Positions 18,763-27,523 of a stretch of DNA of 40,129 nucleotides are shown here, piece after piece. Under the pieces are notes generated by a model that was not told where the DNA came from, ran no database searches, and worked only from the letters and a program-made list of their open reading frames with translations. Numbering within the stretch: position 1 is the first letter of the stretch; each line of letters opens with the position of its first letter. Source of the stretch: an uncultured Enterobacteriaceae bacterium. Lineage in GTDB: Bacteria; Pseudomonadota; Gammaproteobacteria; Enterobacterales; Enterobacteriaceae. A program made the position numbers and the translations under genes. The stretch is taken from the NCBI GenBank assembly GCA_945271245.1, contig CALYPF010000009.1, positions 1 to 40,129 of the forward strand. The letters are read 5' to 3'.

Positions 18763-19407
18763 TCAGAGCAGCGTTATCACGCTATCTTGGGGCAGCCGTG
18801 ACTTAGGAAGACCTGCGTTAAAGTCCTGTTCGCTGCTATACCCGACCGTAGCCGCAACCACGCTACGGTACCCCTGTTGTTTAAGTTCCAGTATTTCATC
18901 CAGAAGCTGCGGGTCGAAACCTTCAACCGGCGTAGCGTTAAGCCCTAACGTTGCCGCGCCCAGTAGCAGAAAACCAAGGGAGATATAAGCCTGGCGTGCC
19001 ATCCACTCTTGCTGCTGACGTTCGCTACCGCTATTCAGATTAACAAAGTAACGGCGGCCTTTATCCTGAGATGCTTTTACTTCGTCGTTAATGAAACGTC
19101 CATCCTGTTGCTCCTGAGTTAACAGGGTATTCAGGTGCGCTTCGTCGATGTGCGTGCGAGTGGCGAAGATGACGGTGAGCGCCGCGTTCTGTACTTTTCC
19201 CCCGTTCAAATCACCAAAGGCGGGCTTCACCCGCGCCTTCGCGTCGGCGCTCTCAATAATAAAGAAATGCCAGGGCTGTGAATTAACGGATGAGGGGCTA
19301 AAGCGCAGTAAATCGAGCAACTGCTGACGTTGTTCCGCGCTAAGCGGGCGCATTGGATCATAGGCTTTGCTGGTGTAGCGTGTGCGAACAATGCTTTCAA
19401 TATTCAT
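18763..19407 (-). CDS. NfsB-like oxygen-insensitive NAD(P)H nitroreductase
   Basis: This is an FMN-dependent reductase of the NfsB/FRase I group, which reduces nitroaromatics and quinones by two-electron transfer. The ATG at 19407, with AAGGA upstream, gives 214 aa, close to the 217 aa of E. coli NfsB; the longer frame adds 23 residues with no similarity. Family features in order are: the N-terminal R-T-S-KAYDP stretch (RYTSKAYDPMRPLS), the FMN-binding SPSSVNSQPWHF (about residues 36-47), DKGRRYF, EWMARQAYISLGFLLLGAATLGLNATPVEGFD (about 130-161) and the C-terminal LPKSRLPQDSVI. It is clearly diverged from E. coli NfsB, so it may be a paralogue rather than the orthologue. It appears monocistronic. 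Confidence 0.85.
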   Translation of the reverse strand: MNIESIVRTRYTSKAYDPMRPLSAEQRQQLLDLLRFSPSSVNSQPWHFFIIESADAKARVKPAFGDLNGGKVQNAALTVIFATRTHIDEAHLNTLLTQEQQDGRFINDEVKASQDKGRRYFVNLNSGSERQQQEWMARQAYISLGFLLLGAATLGLNATPVEGFDPQLLDEILELKQQGYRSVVAATVGYSSEQDFNAGLPKSRLPQDSVITLL

Positions 19408-19677
19408 TATGGCATTCCTTTCACTGTTAATGGTGGCCGGGTTTTTTGAGGACGCTGCCAGCGTAGCGTTGGTCATAGAAGCTGTCGTTATTTTACCCGT
19501 CCAGCGCTATGTTAACACCCGCGTAATGCTTAAGCGCACGTATCCGCATTTTATAGGGGAGCGGGAGGGCTGAATCAGTATGATCGTTCGCACATTTTCT
19601 ATGTTCCGACGTGACAGCGTGCGATTGACGTGATAACCCTTGTTATACAGAAGTTATCTCAACAAGGAGTTGTAGCT

Positions 19678-19902
19678 ATGTTTCCTGAATATCGAGAGCT
19701 AATAGGTAAACTAAAAGAAAGCCATCCGCGTTTTCGGGCCCTATTTGATAAGCATAACCGTCTCGATCATGACATCGCGCGGCTGGAGCAATCCGATGGA
19801 CGCGGATACGACGAACACGTCGCGGCGATGAAAAAAGAGAAACTAAAAATTAAGGATGAACTTTATCGATTATTAAAAGAGGAAGATAATAATCTGGCGT
19901 GA
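19678..19902 (+). CDS. ydcH: YdcH family small protein (DUF465)
   Basis: The 74-aa product equals E. coli YdcH in length and aligns throughout, with the conserved opening MFPEYRELIGKLK, the central DKHNRLDHDIARLE and the C-terminal KKEKLKIKDELYRLL. These small proteins are predicted helical hairpins or coiled coils and have no established role. AGGAG lies 8 bases before the ATG at 19678, which decides the start over the longer open frame. It is convergent with the RidA-like gene downstream and divergent from the nitroreductase upstream. Confidence 0.9.
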   Translation: MFPEYRELIGKLKESHPRFRALFDKHNRLDHDIARLEQSDGRGYDEHVAAMKKEKLKIKDELYRLLKEEDNNLA

Positions 19903-19936
19903 TACGGTAAACCTCGATAATTAATCGGTTAATTCA

Positions 19937-19962
19937 AAGGCAGGAAAAGATATTCCTGCCTT
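19937..19962 (+). terminator. Hairpin downstream of ydcH
   Basis: A perfect 10-bp stem AAGGCAGGAA/TTCCTGCCTT with a 6-base loop lies 35 bases after the ydcH stop. No uniform T run follows immediately, so efficiency is uncertain. Confidence 0.5.
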
Positions 19963-19976
19963 AGTGCGTTTAAAAA

Positions 19977-19986
19977 GGGGGGGGGG
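19977..19986. repeat. Homopolymer run of ten G
   Basis: Ten consecutive G bases lie in the convergent gap between ydcH and the RidA-like gene. Runs this long are uncommon in enteric genomes and are prone to slippage in the cell and to sequencing error. Confidence 0.8.
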
Positions 19987-20085
19987 TTATATCCCAACAT
20001 TTTTTAAACAAACAGAATATTGAATGTATAAATTAATCCCTCAGCGCTGAAAGTTACTTATCGCATGGCATATTTTTAGCCAGTA

Positions 20086-20464
20086 CTATGCTAACGCAGT
20101 AGCCGTTAATTTCACTTTCATACCCGGTACTGGCATGCGTTCCACAATAATAGTTGAACGATTAGGATAGGGGGGGGGCGAAAAATTGTGGGTAGATTTC
20201 ATTAAGCGCTTTACTGTACTCTGGGTCCGTTAAATAAATTATTATTTGTAATACATTATCATTACTACTTTCCGCAGCCTCCAGCGTTTTTTGTAGGTTA
20301 GTAAACATGAGAATTAATTGATTTTCAATATTGTCAGTTGACATAGTCCCATCAGGATGCATTGGTGCATGGGAAGTGAAGAGTAGCCCCGCGCCGCGTG
20401 TTATCCAGGATGAAGTATATTGTGTTTCCGGCATCGGAATATTGAGTATTACTTCTCGACTCAT
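20086..20464 (-). pseudogene. RidA/YjgF-family gene frameshifted at a nine-C run
   Basis: RidA-family proteins deaminate reactive enamine/imine intermediates or have related roles. From the ATG at 20464 (AAGGTG upstream) the frame encodes a normal N-terminus (MSREVILNIPMPETQYTSSW, then a central LQKTLEAAESSNDNVLQIIIYLTD) but ends prematurely after FAPPLS at 20162. The break is at nine C on the coding strand (20170-20178). With eight C the frame continues as FAPPYPNRSTIIVERMPVPG and stops at 20086, giving 125 aa, the usual family length and ending. So one extra C turns the gene off. It could be a true mutation, a slippage-based on/off switch, or a sequencing error. It is divergent from the polyketide synthase gene. 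Confidence 0.85.
20170..20178. repeat. Homopolymer run of nine G (C on the coding strand of the RidA-like gene)
   Basis: The run lies inside the 3' part of the RidA-like gene. Eight bases would keep the gene in frame; nine put it out of frame. Confidence 0.85.
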
Positions 20465-20878
20465 AAAATCACCTTTCGTCATATAAATGAATCCAGTTCC
20501 GTTAAAATGCTAATCAGCTTTCAGCCATGACGTGAGTTTACAGTCAAGTGAATAATCTCTTCGCTGTCAAATCGTTATTAATCAGCCATATGGTAAGCTC
20601 GTTAATTCTAACCATATGAATAAAATCAAGTTGGTTAAAAACAAAAAAATTAAAAATATCAGATTAATCTCTCTGTTTAAGGCGTAAGCATTGTTTAATA
20701 AAGGAAATATGCCTTAATTATATAAGGGTGAAATGTTTTTAAATTATTTATTGACAGATTGCGCGATGATCTCTAATGATTATTCAATCATGTTTTTATC
20801 TGATTACATAAGTTCGCCTTATGAACATCAAATTTACGAATGATATTTATGATACATATTCTATAGTTGGAGGTATAC
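20465..20878. promoter_or_regulatory. AT-rich divergent control region of the RidA-like gene and the polyketide synthase operon
   Basis: About 410 strongly AT-rich bases separate two divergent genes. It contains a paired palindrome: CATATGGT at 20587-20594 and its exact reverse complement ACCATATG at 20611-20618, 16 bases apart, each arm itself including palindromic CATATG. A TTGACA sequence at 20751-20756 could be a -35 element for the plus-strand operon, but the -10 at 17 bases is poor. No coding frame is seen. Confidence 0.45.
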
Positions 20879-21925
20879 GTGAGCACATTAACAAAACCGT
20901 CAACCGTTCTTCCGGAATATATTATTACTTTGGATGAAACAATCTCTTTTGCGAGGAAAAACTTTAAATCATTAAGTTACATCGATAAAGCTATTGATAT
21001 TATCACTAACATAGGCATTGAAAAGCGCCACTTAGTATTGCCAATAGAACTTATCTCCCGCCACTCTGGTTTTGGTTACAGAAATACGGTGTTTAATATT
21101 GAAGCTAAAAAATTGATTCCTAAAGCTATAGAAGAAGCATTACAAAATGCGGATTTATCCTCTAAAGAGATTAATGCTATTATTTATGTTTCCTGTACCG
21201 GGTTTTCAATGCCGTCTTTAACCGCATGGATGATTAACCACTTTAATTTTCCTCGTGATACGGTTCAAATTCCAATCGCACAAATGGGGTGTGCCGCAGG
21301 CGGCACTGCAATCAATCGTGCTCAGGATTTTATTGCCGCCCATCCGGGAAGTAATGTGCTCATTGTGAGCTGTGAGTTTTGCTCCCTTAGCTATCAGCCT
21401 ACGGATACAAGTATTAGTAGCCTGCTCATAGATGGCCTGTTTGGAGATGCAGTAACGGCTGCGGTGGTTACTAGCGAAAATACCAGTAGCGGATTAAAAT
21501 TCACCTCAAATTCTAGCTACCTGGTTCCCGATAGCGAATCATGGATTAGTTACGATATTGAAGATACAGGCTTCCATTTTCGTCTCGATAAGCGCGTACC
21601 GGGTGCGATGCTGTCATTAGCGCCGATAATGGAGAACTTTGCAAAAACTCAGGAATGGGAGATAGACAAGCTGGATTTCTATATTATTCATGCCGGCGGT
21701 CCTAGAATTCTGGAAAATATTGCAAAAACAATTAACGTTCCCTTGGATAAGTTTAAATATAGTTTTGAAACCCTGATGAACTGCGGAAATATTTCAAGCT
21801 CTGTCGTGCTGGACACTTATCGTCGCATGTGTGAAGACATTACGTCGGAAAAGAATAAAAGAGGAATTATTGCAGGGTTTGGGCCCGGCGTCACAACGGA
21901 AATGAATCTGGTAACCACTTGCTGA
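20879..21925 (+). CDS. Type III polyketide synthase, PhlD/RppA-like (chalcone synthase superfamily)
   Basis: The enzyme should load acyl-CoA (often malonyl-CoA) on a cysteine, extend it and cyclise the chain to an aromatic or pyrone product. GGAGG five bases before the GTG at 20879 fixes the start and gives 348 aa, typical of bacterial type III synthases. The catalytic triad is complete: C138 (PIAQMGCAAGG), H271 (YIIHAGGPRI) and N304 (NCGNISSS). VSCTGFSMPSLTAW (about 104-117), LFGDAV and the C-terminal GFGPG loop are also present. From memory it resembles phloroglucinol synthase PhlD of Pseudomonas (MSTL opening, RHLVLPI, same position of the active Cys), but product identity cannot be read from sequence. 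The gene is far more AT-rich than the nar genes, suggesting transfer. It is first in a three-gene set. Confidence 0.93.
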   Translation: MSTLTKPSTVLPEYIITLDETISFARKNFKSLSYIDKAIDIITNIGIEKRHLVLPIELISRHSGFGYRNTVFNIEAKKLIPKAIEEALQNADLSSKEINAIIYVSCTGFSMPSLTAWMINHFNFPRDTVQIPIAQMGCAAGGTAINRAQDFIAAHPGSNVLIVSCEFCSLSYQPTDTSISSLLIDGLFGDAVTAAVVTSENTSSGLKFTSNSSYLVPDSESWISYDIEDTGFHFRLDKRVPGAMLSLAPIMENFAKTQEWEIDKLDFYIIHAGGPRILENIAKTINVPLDKFKYSFETLMNCGNISSSVVLDTYRRMCEDITSEKNKRGIIAGFGPGVTTEMNLVTTC

Positions 21926-21941
21926 AAATACGGGGTGAAAT

Positions 21942-22724
21942 ATGAAGAAGTTAATGACCTATTATGATAAAGGACAAGGTTTCCCAATTATCCTTGGGCA
22001 TAGCTATTTATTTTCTAAATCAATGTGGGCTCCGCAAATAGAGGCACTGTCCAGTGATTATCGAGTTATTATCCCCGACTTATGGGGGCACGGAGATTCA
22101 CCCCGACTCCCTGAAACATGTACTTCACTTACCGCACTGGCGGAAGATCATTATGAGTTGATGCAACGTTTAGGTATTAATGAATTTGCGATTGTCGGAT
22201 TATCCGTCGGTGGAATGTGGGGCGCTGAATTAGCCTATCGATATCCGAAAGCAGTGAAAGCTCTGGTGCTTATGGATACAGACTTGGGTGCAGAGCCGGC
22301 AGAAACGCATGAGGTTTATTTTCGAAATCTCGACACTATTGCCAGGTTAGGAAAGATCCCGCCTGAAATGTGTGAATATTTGGTTTCCCTTTTTTATACA
22401 CAGAATGCTGATACTTTAAGAAAAGATCTCTACCAAAGCCTATGCAAGTTACCCACCGCCGTATTACGTGAAAGCATCGTCCCCCTTGGGCGAATTATTT
22501 TTGGTCGTCAGGATAGGCTTTCTATTTTGCGGGAAATTGCCTGCCCGTCTCTGGTAATGACGGGAGAATATGATATTCCCCGGCCTCCGGCAGAAGGCGT
22601 GCGGTTAGCTCATCGCCTTGGTTGTCAGCATATCACTATTCCCAAGGCAGCCCATATTAGTAATGTTGAAAACCCACTGGTAGTAAATCAGCATTTACGC
22701 TCTTTTTTTGCGGAAAATATTTGA
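21942..22724 (+). CDS. Alpha/beta-fold hydrolase, partner of the polyketide synthase
   Basis: This is a 260-aa alpha/beta hydrolase with the full triad visible: nucleophile S88 in GLSVGG, D211 in GEYDIP and H238 in AAHISN. The region before the first long loop reads ILGHSYLFSKSMW, where enzymes of the MhpC/PcaD/haloperoxidase type usually have an HG oxyanion motif. Such enzymes cleave esters, lactones, thioesters or carbon-carbon bonds of ring-opening products. It begins 16 bases after the synthase stop, with GGGGTGA before the ATG, and so is almost certainly co-transcribed. In this setting it may release, edit or hydrolyse the polyketide or its CoA thioester; that role is inferred from position only. 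Confidence 0.88.
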   Translation: MKKLMTYYDKGQGFPIILGHSYLFSKSMWAPQIEALSSDYRVIIPDLWGHGDSPRLPETCTSLTALAEDHYELMQRLGINEFAIVGLSVGGMWGAELAYRYPKAVKALVLMDTDLGAEPAETHEVYFRNLDTIARLGKIPPEMCEYLVSLFYTQNADTLRKDLYQSLCKLPTAVLRESIVPLGRIIFGRQDRLSILREIACPSLVMTGEYDIPRPPAEGVRLAHRLGCQHITIPKAAHISNVENPLVVNQHLRSFFAENI

Positions 22725-22816
22725 GAAGGTAGGGGATCCTAAATATGCTGAATTATGGTTTTGGATTAAGTGCTGCCATACGCTGATACTGGCAGGATAT
22801 AAAAGAGGACGTGGAA

Positions 22817-23662
22817 ATGGGGTTAGATACTGGGCGCTATTTACTACGAATAGGTTGGCCTGTTGGCGAGCTTATCGCCCCGGATATTCAGTCTCTGCGT
22901 CGGTTACAGCATTTTCATTGCTGTAATATTCCCTTTGAAAATCTGGACGTTCTTTTTGAGAGGACTATTGGAGTAGATAAGGACGCATTAATACGTAAGC
23001 TGATTGAGGCAGGGCGCGGAGGGTATTGCTATGAGCTTAATGGCTTATTTTACCAGGCATTACAGGCTTTTGGGTTTCAGGTAACGTCGTTAGCGGCGCG
23101 CGTTTTAATTTCCAGACCTCAGGCGATGCCTGCGCGCACGCATCAATTACTGCGCGTCATCCTCAATGAAGACGCCTGGCTTGTCGATGTAGGTTTTGGC
23201 GGCCAAACACCCTGTGAGCCACTGCTATTGCAAGCGGATATCATTCAGACGACGCGGTGTGGCTCGTGGCGTTTATCGCAAAATCAGGATGGCTGGCTGC
23301 TCTCCGTTCTCGATAGAAATAAGTGGGCGCCGCTTTATCAATTTGATGAGCAGCAGCAGTATCTAAGTGATTTCCAAATGGCAAATCATTATGTCGCGAC
23401 CTGGCCCACATCTCATTTCCGCCATCACTTGTTGGCCAGTCGCTATACCCTGGAAGGAGGGCAATATAGGTTGCTTAATTATCGCCTGACGAAGCAACTT
23501 GCTTCAGGTGAAACGCACGTTTGTACTTTGCCTAATCACATTGCGCTATGGCGATGTCTGCAGGATATCTTCAAAATAAACGTGACATCGTCACAATATG
23601 GCATTGCGTCAGACGAACTAGGCCGTGTTATGACGCATCTATTATCGTCAGGAACGCGCTAA
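22817..23662 (+). CDS. Arylamine N-acetyltransferase (NAT) homologue
   Basis: NAT enzymes transfer an acetyl or other acyl group from CoA to arylamines, hydroxylamines or related acceptors; in some natural-product pathways members form amides. The ATG at 22817 has GAGG eight bases upstream; the GTG two codons earlier is too close to it. The product is 281 aa, the length of E. coli and Salmonella NhoA, with the triad C71 (RGGYCYELNG), H109 (ARTHQLLRV) and D124 (WLVDVGFGGQTP). NIPFENLDVL at about 37-46 is typical. It is clearly diverged from enteric NhoA, so it may be a separate lineage. A gap of about 90 bases separates it from the hydrolase, on the same strand. It could modify the polyketide product or simply be an nhoA orthologue brought next to the locus. 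Confidence 0.9.
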   Translation: MGLDTGRYLLRIGWPVGELIAPDIQSLRRLQHFHCCNIPFENLDVLFERTIGVDKDALIRKLIEAGRGGYCYELNGLFYQALQAFGFQVTSLAARVLISRPQAMPARTHQLLRVILNEDAWLVDVGFGGQTPCEPLLLQADIIQTTRCGSWRLSQNQDGWLLSVLDRNKWAPLYQFDEQQQYLSDFQMANHYVATWPTSHFRHHLLASRYTLEGGQYRLLNYRLTKQLASGETHVCTLPNHIALWRCLQDIFKINVTSSQYGIASDELGRVMTHLLSSGTR

Positions 23663-24050
23663 AATATTGCGTTAACTCATTATTAGCAGGCCTTATCAGT
23701 ATTAGGGCCCGTCACTATGAATGAGAATATCTTTTATTAGTTACAACATACTTATATTTTTAATTATCTCCCGAATTAACCATCGCGCTGGTTTGAAAAT
23801 AACTCCGCATATTTTCTTTTCAGGTTATTGATTCTAATAATTTTTATTCGAAGCTGTCTATTGTCTGCGGCGACAGATTACTGATTCCTCGTAAAGACGC
23901 CATCGGCGCGGTTTATCTCATAGCCAGCGCCAGCGTTGCTGGCGATACTTCTCGATATACCGCTGGATTTTTTGCTATTAACGCTAATAACAGCATTCCC
24001 TTATCGCTAAGAATCGGGAATGCTGTCGCGCTATTTATTAGCGGCGTATA
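23663..24050. other. Intergenic region between the NAT gene and digH
   Basis: About 390 bases without a convincing gene. At 23991-24025 a perfect 10-bp stem CAGCATTCCC/GGGAATGCTG encloses a 15-base loop just past the digH stop and could act as its terminator on the minus strand, though followed only by GTTATT. Between about 23850 and 23990 the minus strand has short protein-like frames interrupted by stops, possibly gene debris. Confidence 0.4.
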
Positions 24051-25379
24051 TTATTTTTGGAAAGGGTGAGATGCAGGGCGCATTTCCGTAGCGTTCTTTT
24101 GCCAACGAGTGCGTAAATATTCCACTGCCGGAAAAAGTCTTGGAGAGTGAAGGTAGGCTTCACGAAACAAAATTGTGCCGTCAATTCCAGGCTTTTCATT
24201 GAGATCCAGCTGCCGTTTCAATTCTGCAATACCGTTCTCTTCCTGCCACTGAGGTTCATTTTGCGGCGGGCTGTCGATTTTATATAGCGCGACGCCAATA
24301 TATAGCCGGGTATGCGTCGGTGCGGTTAATCGCGCCCACCAATCAACCAGCGTATCGTATCTGGCCACGCTGCGCGTGACTGGCCAGTATATTTGGGGGG
24401 CAATATAATCCAGCAGCCCTTCCTGTACCCATTGGCGCGTATCCGCATAGCCATCATCGTATGCGGTATTTCCACCGCGCGTGGTTGACCCGAACGGCGA
24501 TGCGTCAGCATTGCGCCAAATCCCGGCCGGGCTAATACCGAAATCAACTTTTGGCTTTACGGCGTGTACGGCAGCTCTCACTTCACGAATTAATTGCAGC
24601 GTATTGTTCCGGCGCCATTCAGCTTTGCTGCTGAATGGCTGTCCGTATTGCCTGAATGTTGCGTCATCGTTCAGGCGCGAGTCGGGCGTTTCATAATAGA
24701 AATAGTCATCGAACTGAATACCATCTATCGAATAGTTCTGCGTTACTTCACTCACAATGTGCGCTATCCATGCCCTAACTTCGGGAACCCCTGGGTCGAG
24801 TACGAAACGATGGCTTGCTGTTCGTATCCACCCCGGGTGGCTGCGATATACGTTGTCAGGCCCGCTATTATTTGGCGCTGCCAGGGCCGTAATTGTTGCT
24901 GGCCGGGTATCCATGGAAACCCGATACGGGTTTAACCAGGCATGCACCTTCAAGCCGCGCCGATGTGCTTCTGTTAACATAAAAGCCAGTGGATCGTATC
25001 CGGGGTTTTTACCCAGAGTTCCCGTCAACGTGGCAGACCAGGGGAGCAGCGCCGAATGATAAAGCGCGCTGGCGTCAGGTTTAATTTGAAAGAAAACGGT
25101 ATTAATTCCCAGGCGCACCATATTATCCAGCTTATCTGTTAGTTCCTTTTGCTGCTGCTGGATACGTTCGGCGTCGGGTAACGCAAGCGAGCTTTGCGGT
25201 GGCCAGTCCAGGCCATAAACGGTTGCCAGCCACACACCGCGCATTGGCGTTGACACTATGTGCGGCGAATCATTATTCGCGGGCGGCGCCGGAGGCGGTT
25301 TCTTAGGCTCTTTACAACCGCTTAGCCAGCACAGGCTGATTAATAAAACAATGCCAGTCCATTTTGTTGTCTGCCGCAT
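24051..25379 (-). CDS. digH: DigH (YddW), peptidoglycan glycosyl hydrolase lipoprotein
   Basis: DigH is an outer-membrane lipoprotein with a GH10-like barrel that cleaves denuded glycan strands at the division site in E. coli. The product is 442 aa, close to the E. coli length. A signal peptide with lipobox LSGC places the lipidated cysteine at residue 22, followed by a proline-rich linker (KKPPPAPPANN). The conserved start of the domain is MRGVWLATVYGLDWPP, followed by GINTVFFQIKPDASALY, HAWLNPYRVS, DGIQFDDYFYYE (likely catalytic acid region) and FGISPAGIWRN. It appears to be monocistronic. The reading frame is intact. Confidence 0.92.
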   Translation of the reverse strand: MRQTTKWTGIVLLISLCWLSGCKEPKKPPPAPPANNDSPHIVSTPMRGVWLATVYGLDWPPQSSLALPDAERIQQQQKELTDKLDNMVRLGINTVFFQIKPDASALYHSALLPWSATLTGTLGKNPGYDPLAFMLTEAHRRGLKVHAWLNPYRVSMDTRPATITALAAPNNSGPDNVYRSHPGWIRTASHRFVLDPGVPEVRAWIAHIVSEVTQNYSIDGIQFDDYFYYETPDSRLNDDATFRQYGQPFSSKAEWRRNNTLQLIREVRAAVHAVKPKVDFGISPAGIWRNADASPFGSTTRGGNTAYDDGYADTRQWVQEGLLDYIAPQIYWPVTRSVARYDTLVDWWARLTAPTHTRLYIGVALYKIDSPPQNEPQWQEENGIAELKRQLDLNEKPGIDGTILFREAYLHSPRLFPAVEYLRTRWQKNATEMRPASHPFQK

Positions 25380-25751
25380 GCCACATCCTGAGAAATTTAC
25401 TGTATTGAGATGATGTCACGAGCCTTACGCGATGACCAGCTTCAAAAAATGGAGTAAGTCTGGTGAAGAGTATTTTCAGGAAGGATGATAGTTAACGGAT
25501 CAGAGTAAGTCGCAGGCGATGTGGGTATAAGAAGCACGCGGGCGCATTGTCCTTTGCCGACAGAGAGTTTATGCTTTTTTAGCATAACGAGAATATTGGT
25601 TGTCTTTTTTACTCGCTGGCAGGATATGACGATATTATCCTGCAGCATAACTTACAGAACGGGCCGTCTTATTCGTTAGCAGGCTTAATAATAAATAACA
25701 ATAGCGGTGCTTTTAGCTCCCCTCAATCGTAAAGACGTAAGAGTGAACCCA
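25380..25751. other. Divergent intergenic region between digH and maeA
   Basis: About 370 bases that should contain both promoters. The minus-strand frame at 25442-25648 (68 codons) has no recognisable similarity and no clear ribosome site, so I do not call it. A short AT-rich inverted repeat TTATGCT/AGCATAA lies near 25569-25587. Confidence 0.4.
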
Positions 25752-27449
25752 ATGGAACAATCACAAAAAAAATCCCGCGCGCTATATATTCCTTATGCTG
25801 GCCCAGTGTTGCTGGAGTTTCCGCTGCTTAATAAAGGAAGTGCCTTTACGCCTGAAGAGCGCAGCCGCTTTAATTTGATGGGGCTACTACCAGAAGTAGT
25901 GGAGAGCATTGAAGAGCAGGCTGAGCGAGGATGGCGGCAGTTCACCGATTTCAAAACTGACATCGATAAGCATATTTATTTGCGTAATATCCAGGATACC
26001 AACGAAACGCTCTTTTACCGGCTACTGGACAATCATCTGGAAGAGATGATGCCTATTATTTATACCCCTACCGTCGGCGCAGCCTGCGAAAGGTTTTCAG
26101 AGATTTATCGCCGCGCCCGCGGGATGTTCATCTCATACCCGAACCGCCACAACATTGATGATATTTTACAAAATATCCCCACACCAAACGTAAAAGTCAT
26201 CGTCGTGACCGATGGAGAACGCATTTTAGGACTTGGAGATCAGGGTATTGGCGGTATGGGGATCCCAATTGGGAAGTTGTCACTATATACCGCCTGCGGT
26301 GGAATAAGCCCCGCTTATACGTTACCTATCGTTCTTGACGTTGGCACCAACAACCAGCAGCTGCTTAACGATCCGCTGTATATGGGCTGGCGCCATCCAC
26401 GAATAACCGGAGAAGAGTATTATTCCTTCGTTGGTGAGTTTATTCGCGCAGTTCAACAGCGCTGGCCGGGCATATTGTTACAATTCGAAGATTTTGCGCA
26501 AAAGAACGCCATGCCGCTTCTGGATCGCTATCGCAATGAAATTTGCTGTTTTAATGACGACATTCAGGGAACCGCTGCCGTTACGCTGGGAACATTAATT
26601 GCCGCCAGCCGTGCCGCTGGCAGTCGCCTGAGTGAGCAAAATATCGTATTTCTCGGCGCCGGATCGGCGGGCTGCGGAATAGCCGAGCAAATCATCGCCT
26701 GGATGAGAACAGAAGGCCTGAGCGATGAAGCTGCCAGGGCGCGCATCTTTATGGTCGATCGATTCGGGCTGTTAACCGATAACATGCCGAATCTACTGCC
26801 TTTTCAGGTAAAACTGGTGCAAAAAAGCGGGGAACTGGCCGGATGGGATACCCAGAATGAATCGCTATCGCTGCTGGATGTAGTACGTAATACAAAGCCG
26901 GATATTTTGATTGGTGTTTCCGGGCAGGCGGGGCTATTTACCGAAGAAATTATTCGTGAAATGCATAAACATTGCGCATCGCCTATTGTAATGCCGCTGT
27001 CTAATCCAACCTCGAGAGTGGAAGCGACGCCAGAAGATATTTTACGCTGGACAGACGGTGCTGCACTCGTGGCAACGGGCAGCCCATTCTCACCGGTGCA
27101 ACTCAATGATAAGCTTTATCCTGTCGCGCAGTGCAATAATTCGTATATTTTCCCGGGGGTTGGGCTCGGCGTAATAGCGTCAGGCGCTTCGCGCGTCACA
27201 GATGAAATGATGATGGCCGCCAGCCAAACATTAGCGCTGCACTCACCGTTGGTAAAAACGGGGGAAGGGCAGGTGTTGCCGGAGCTTTCTGCTATTAAGC
27301 AGGTTTCACGCGATATTGCCTTCGCTGTCGGGGCTATGGCCCAGCAGCAGGGCGTTGCGGTGAAAACTTCCACCGAGGCGCTACAGCAGGCGATTGAAGA
27401 TAATTTTTGGCACCCTGAGTACCGTAATTATCGCCGTACGTCGATTTAG
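25752..27449 (+). CDS. maeA: NAD-dependent malic enzyme MaeA (SfcA)
   Basis: MaeA oxidatively decarboxylates malate to pyruvate with NAD, linking the citric-acid cycle to gluconeogenesis and pyruvate supply. The ATG at 25752 gives 565 aa, exactly the E. coli length, and the sequence aligns throughout. Visible features are the Tyr in [10 protein letters not shown] near residue 100, [13 protein letters not shown], the metal/substrate acids in [11 protein letters not shown] and [11 protein letters not shown], and the NAD-binding Rossmann motif [13 protein letters not shown] (about 302-314). The upstream in-frame start would add 15 residues with no family support. It is monocistronic and convergent with the RamR-like gene. 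Confidence 0.96.
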   Translation: MEQSQKKSRALYIPYAGPVLLEFPLLNKGSAFTPEERSRFNLMGLLPEVVESIEEQAERGWRQFTDFKTDIDKHIYLRNIQDTNETLFYRLLDNHLEEMMPIIYTPTVGAACERFSEIYRRARGMFISYPNRHNIDDILQNIPTPNVKVIVVTDGERILGLGDQGIGGMGIPIGKLSLYTACGGISPAYTLPIVLDVGTNNQQLLNDPLYMGWRHPRITGEEYYSFVGEFIRAVQQRWPGILLQFEDFAQKNAMPLLDRYRNEICCFNDDIQGTAAVTLGTLIAASRAAGSRLSEQNIVFLGAGSAGCGIAEQIIAWMRTEGLSDEAARARIFMVDRFGLLTDNMPNLLPFQVKLVQKSGELAGWDTQNESLSLLDVVRNTKPDILIGVSGQAGLFTEEIIREMHKHCASPIVMPLSNPTSRVEATPEDILRWTDGAALVATGSPFSPVQLNDKLYPVAQCNNSYIFPGVGLGVIASGASRVTDEMMMAASQTLALHSPLVKTGEGQVLPELSAIKQVSRDIAFAVGAMAQQQGVAVKTSTEALQQAIEDNFWHPEYRNYRRTSI

Positions 27450-27489
27450 TTAACGCTCAGAAAGAGATTGGCGGGGAATAAAGGCGACA

Positions 27490-27518
27490 GGCCCGGTGCT
27501 CGCTAAGTACGCCGGGCC
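27490..27518. terminator. GC-rich hairpin between convergent maeA and ramR-like genes
   Basis: GGCCCGG at 27490-27496 pairs with CCGGGCC at 27512-27518 around a 15-base loop. It sits in the 74-base gap between two converging genes and could stop transcription from both sides; no long T run is present. Confidence 0.45.
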
Positions 27519-27523
27519 ACGGG

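Noticed and set aside
23850-23990. Possible minus-strand gene remnant between NAT and digH
   Set aside because: Short frames such as NPAVYREVSPATLALAMR look protein-like but are interrupted and match no family I can name.
25442-25648. 68-codon minus-strand frame between digH and maeA
   Set aside because: No recognisable family, no clear ribosome site, and it lies in the expected divergent promoter region.
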